A DNA stretch of 64,000 nucleotides from Flavobacterium psychrophilum (lineage in GTDB: Bacteria; Bacteroidota; Bacteroidia; Flavobacteriales; Flavobacteriaceae). Positions 63,758 to 64,000 of this stretch are shown here, one piece after another. Within the stretch, counting starts at the first letter, position 1, and each line of letters begins with the position of its first letter. The notes under the pieces are model-generated. The model was not told the origin of the DNA, did no database searches, and was given only the letters and a program-made list of their open reading frames with translations. Made by a program: the position numbers and the translations under genes. The stretch lies in NCBI GenBank assembly GCA_945879625.1, contig CAMCVA010000005.1, forward strand, positions 62,001-126,000. Direction: 5' to 3'.

Positions 63758-64000
63758 TTAATGAATATGCTTTTGTGCCTTATAAGACGAACGCACCAAA
63801 GGTCCACTTTCAACGTGTTTGAAGCCCAATTTCAATCCAATTTGTTCGTATTTTTCAAATTGCTCCGGACTGATATATTCTTTTACGGGCAAGTGTTTTT
63901 TGCTGGGTTGCAAATATTGACCGATGGTCACTACATCAACGTTCGCATTTTTTAAATCGTGGAGCGTTTCAATCACTTCGGCTTCGGTTTCGCCCAAGCC
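63758..64000 (-). CDS. lipA: Lipoyl synthase, C-terminal part (cut by window edge)
   Basis: The last 80 residues are visible. [31 protein letters not shown] and [13 protein letters not shown] are the C-terminal landmarks of LipA, including the conserved serine of the SSYKA motif that ligates the auxiliary iron-sulfur cluster. The frame is open at the right edge, so the 4Fe-4S cysteines and the start are outside the window. LipA inserts sulfur into octanoyl-protein. Confidence 0.93.
   Translation of the reverse strand, partial: GLGETEAEVIETLHDLKNANVDVVTIGQYLQPSKKHLPVKEYISPEQFEKYEQIGLKLGFKHVESGPLVRSSYKAQKHIH

Noticed and set aside
1..64000. Insertion sequences, prophage or integrase genes
   Set aside because: No transposase, integrase, phage structural gene or long terminal inverted repeat was seen.

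Overview
The window looks like part of a chromosome from a member of the Flavobacteriaceae, most likely Flavobacterium or a close relative. The DNA is AT-rich. Start codons lack Shine-Dalgarno sequences. Many genes are preceded by the Bacteroidetes promoter form TTTG/TTG then TAnnTTTG. At least five exported proteins end in type IX secretion (T9SS) sorting domains, and there is a PorV/PorQ-family outer-membrane protein, a DUF5777 beta-barrel and an M61 peptidase. No phage, transposase, integrase or CRISPR array was seen. No stretch longer than about 300 bases lacks a gene.

Layout. 1-9253 (+): a surface-polysaccharide locus with three GT4 and two GT2 glycosyltransferases, a hexapeptide acyltransferase, an O-antigen-ligase/Wzy-like membrane protein and a polyprenyl glycosylphosphotransferase, many of them translationally coupled. 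9255-15893 (mostly -): envelope genes lnt, a PorV/PorQ protein, lptB, a CMD protein, tatC and kdsD, with pssA on the + strand. 15978-23554: recQ, a T9SS cargo protein, a COG2509 flavoprotein and gapN. 23609-24779 (-): msrB-msrA, both predicted lipoproteins. 24989-27356 (+): idi-queD-bcp-manA, then an 88-aa protein and tRNA-Thr(TGT). 28034-35088 (-): a DUF4369 lipoprotein, an M61 peptidase, a T9SS sugar dehydrogenase, two small DUF proteins and htpG. 35290-40712 (+): a TetR-like protein with an ABC1 kinase, an ABC ATPase, a YCF48-like T9SS protein and fabH. 40818-45434 (-): a 1538-aa T9SS type B protein with nine tandem repeats. 45702-48430 (+): argS and a duplicated-domain lipoprotein. 48489-51994 (-): a very tight six-gene operon of exported proteins. 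52176-64000: ffh, folD, rluF, a hydrolase, a zinc-ribbon-family coiled coil, a Nif3-like protein, lpxK, punA, a hybrid histidine kinase, gap and the 3' part of lipA.

The strongest candidate for an undescribed system is the six-gene operon at 48489-51994. It encodes ankyrin-repeat, DOMON-like/T9SS, membrane-anchored OB-fold, DUF5777 barrel, CxxCH lipoprotein and YceI proteins, separated by 2-12 bases. The parts suggest a periplasm-to-surface redox or ligand-carrier module; this is inference. Other points of interest are a decayed second copy of the tRNA 3' end plus terminator, a RecQ and a zinc-ribbon protein that have lost their metal-binding cysteines, and a kdsD start set by a promoter inside the longer reading frame. 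All family assignments were made by reading sequence motifs; no database search was run.
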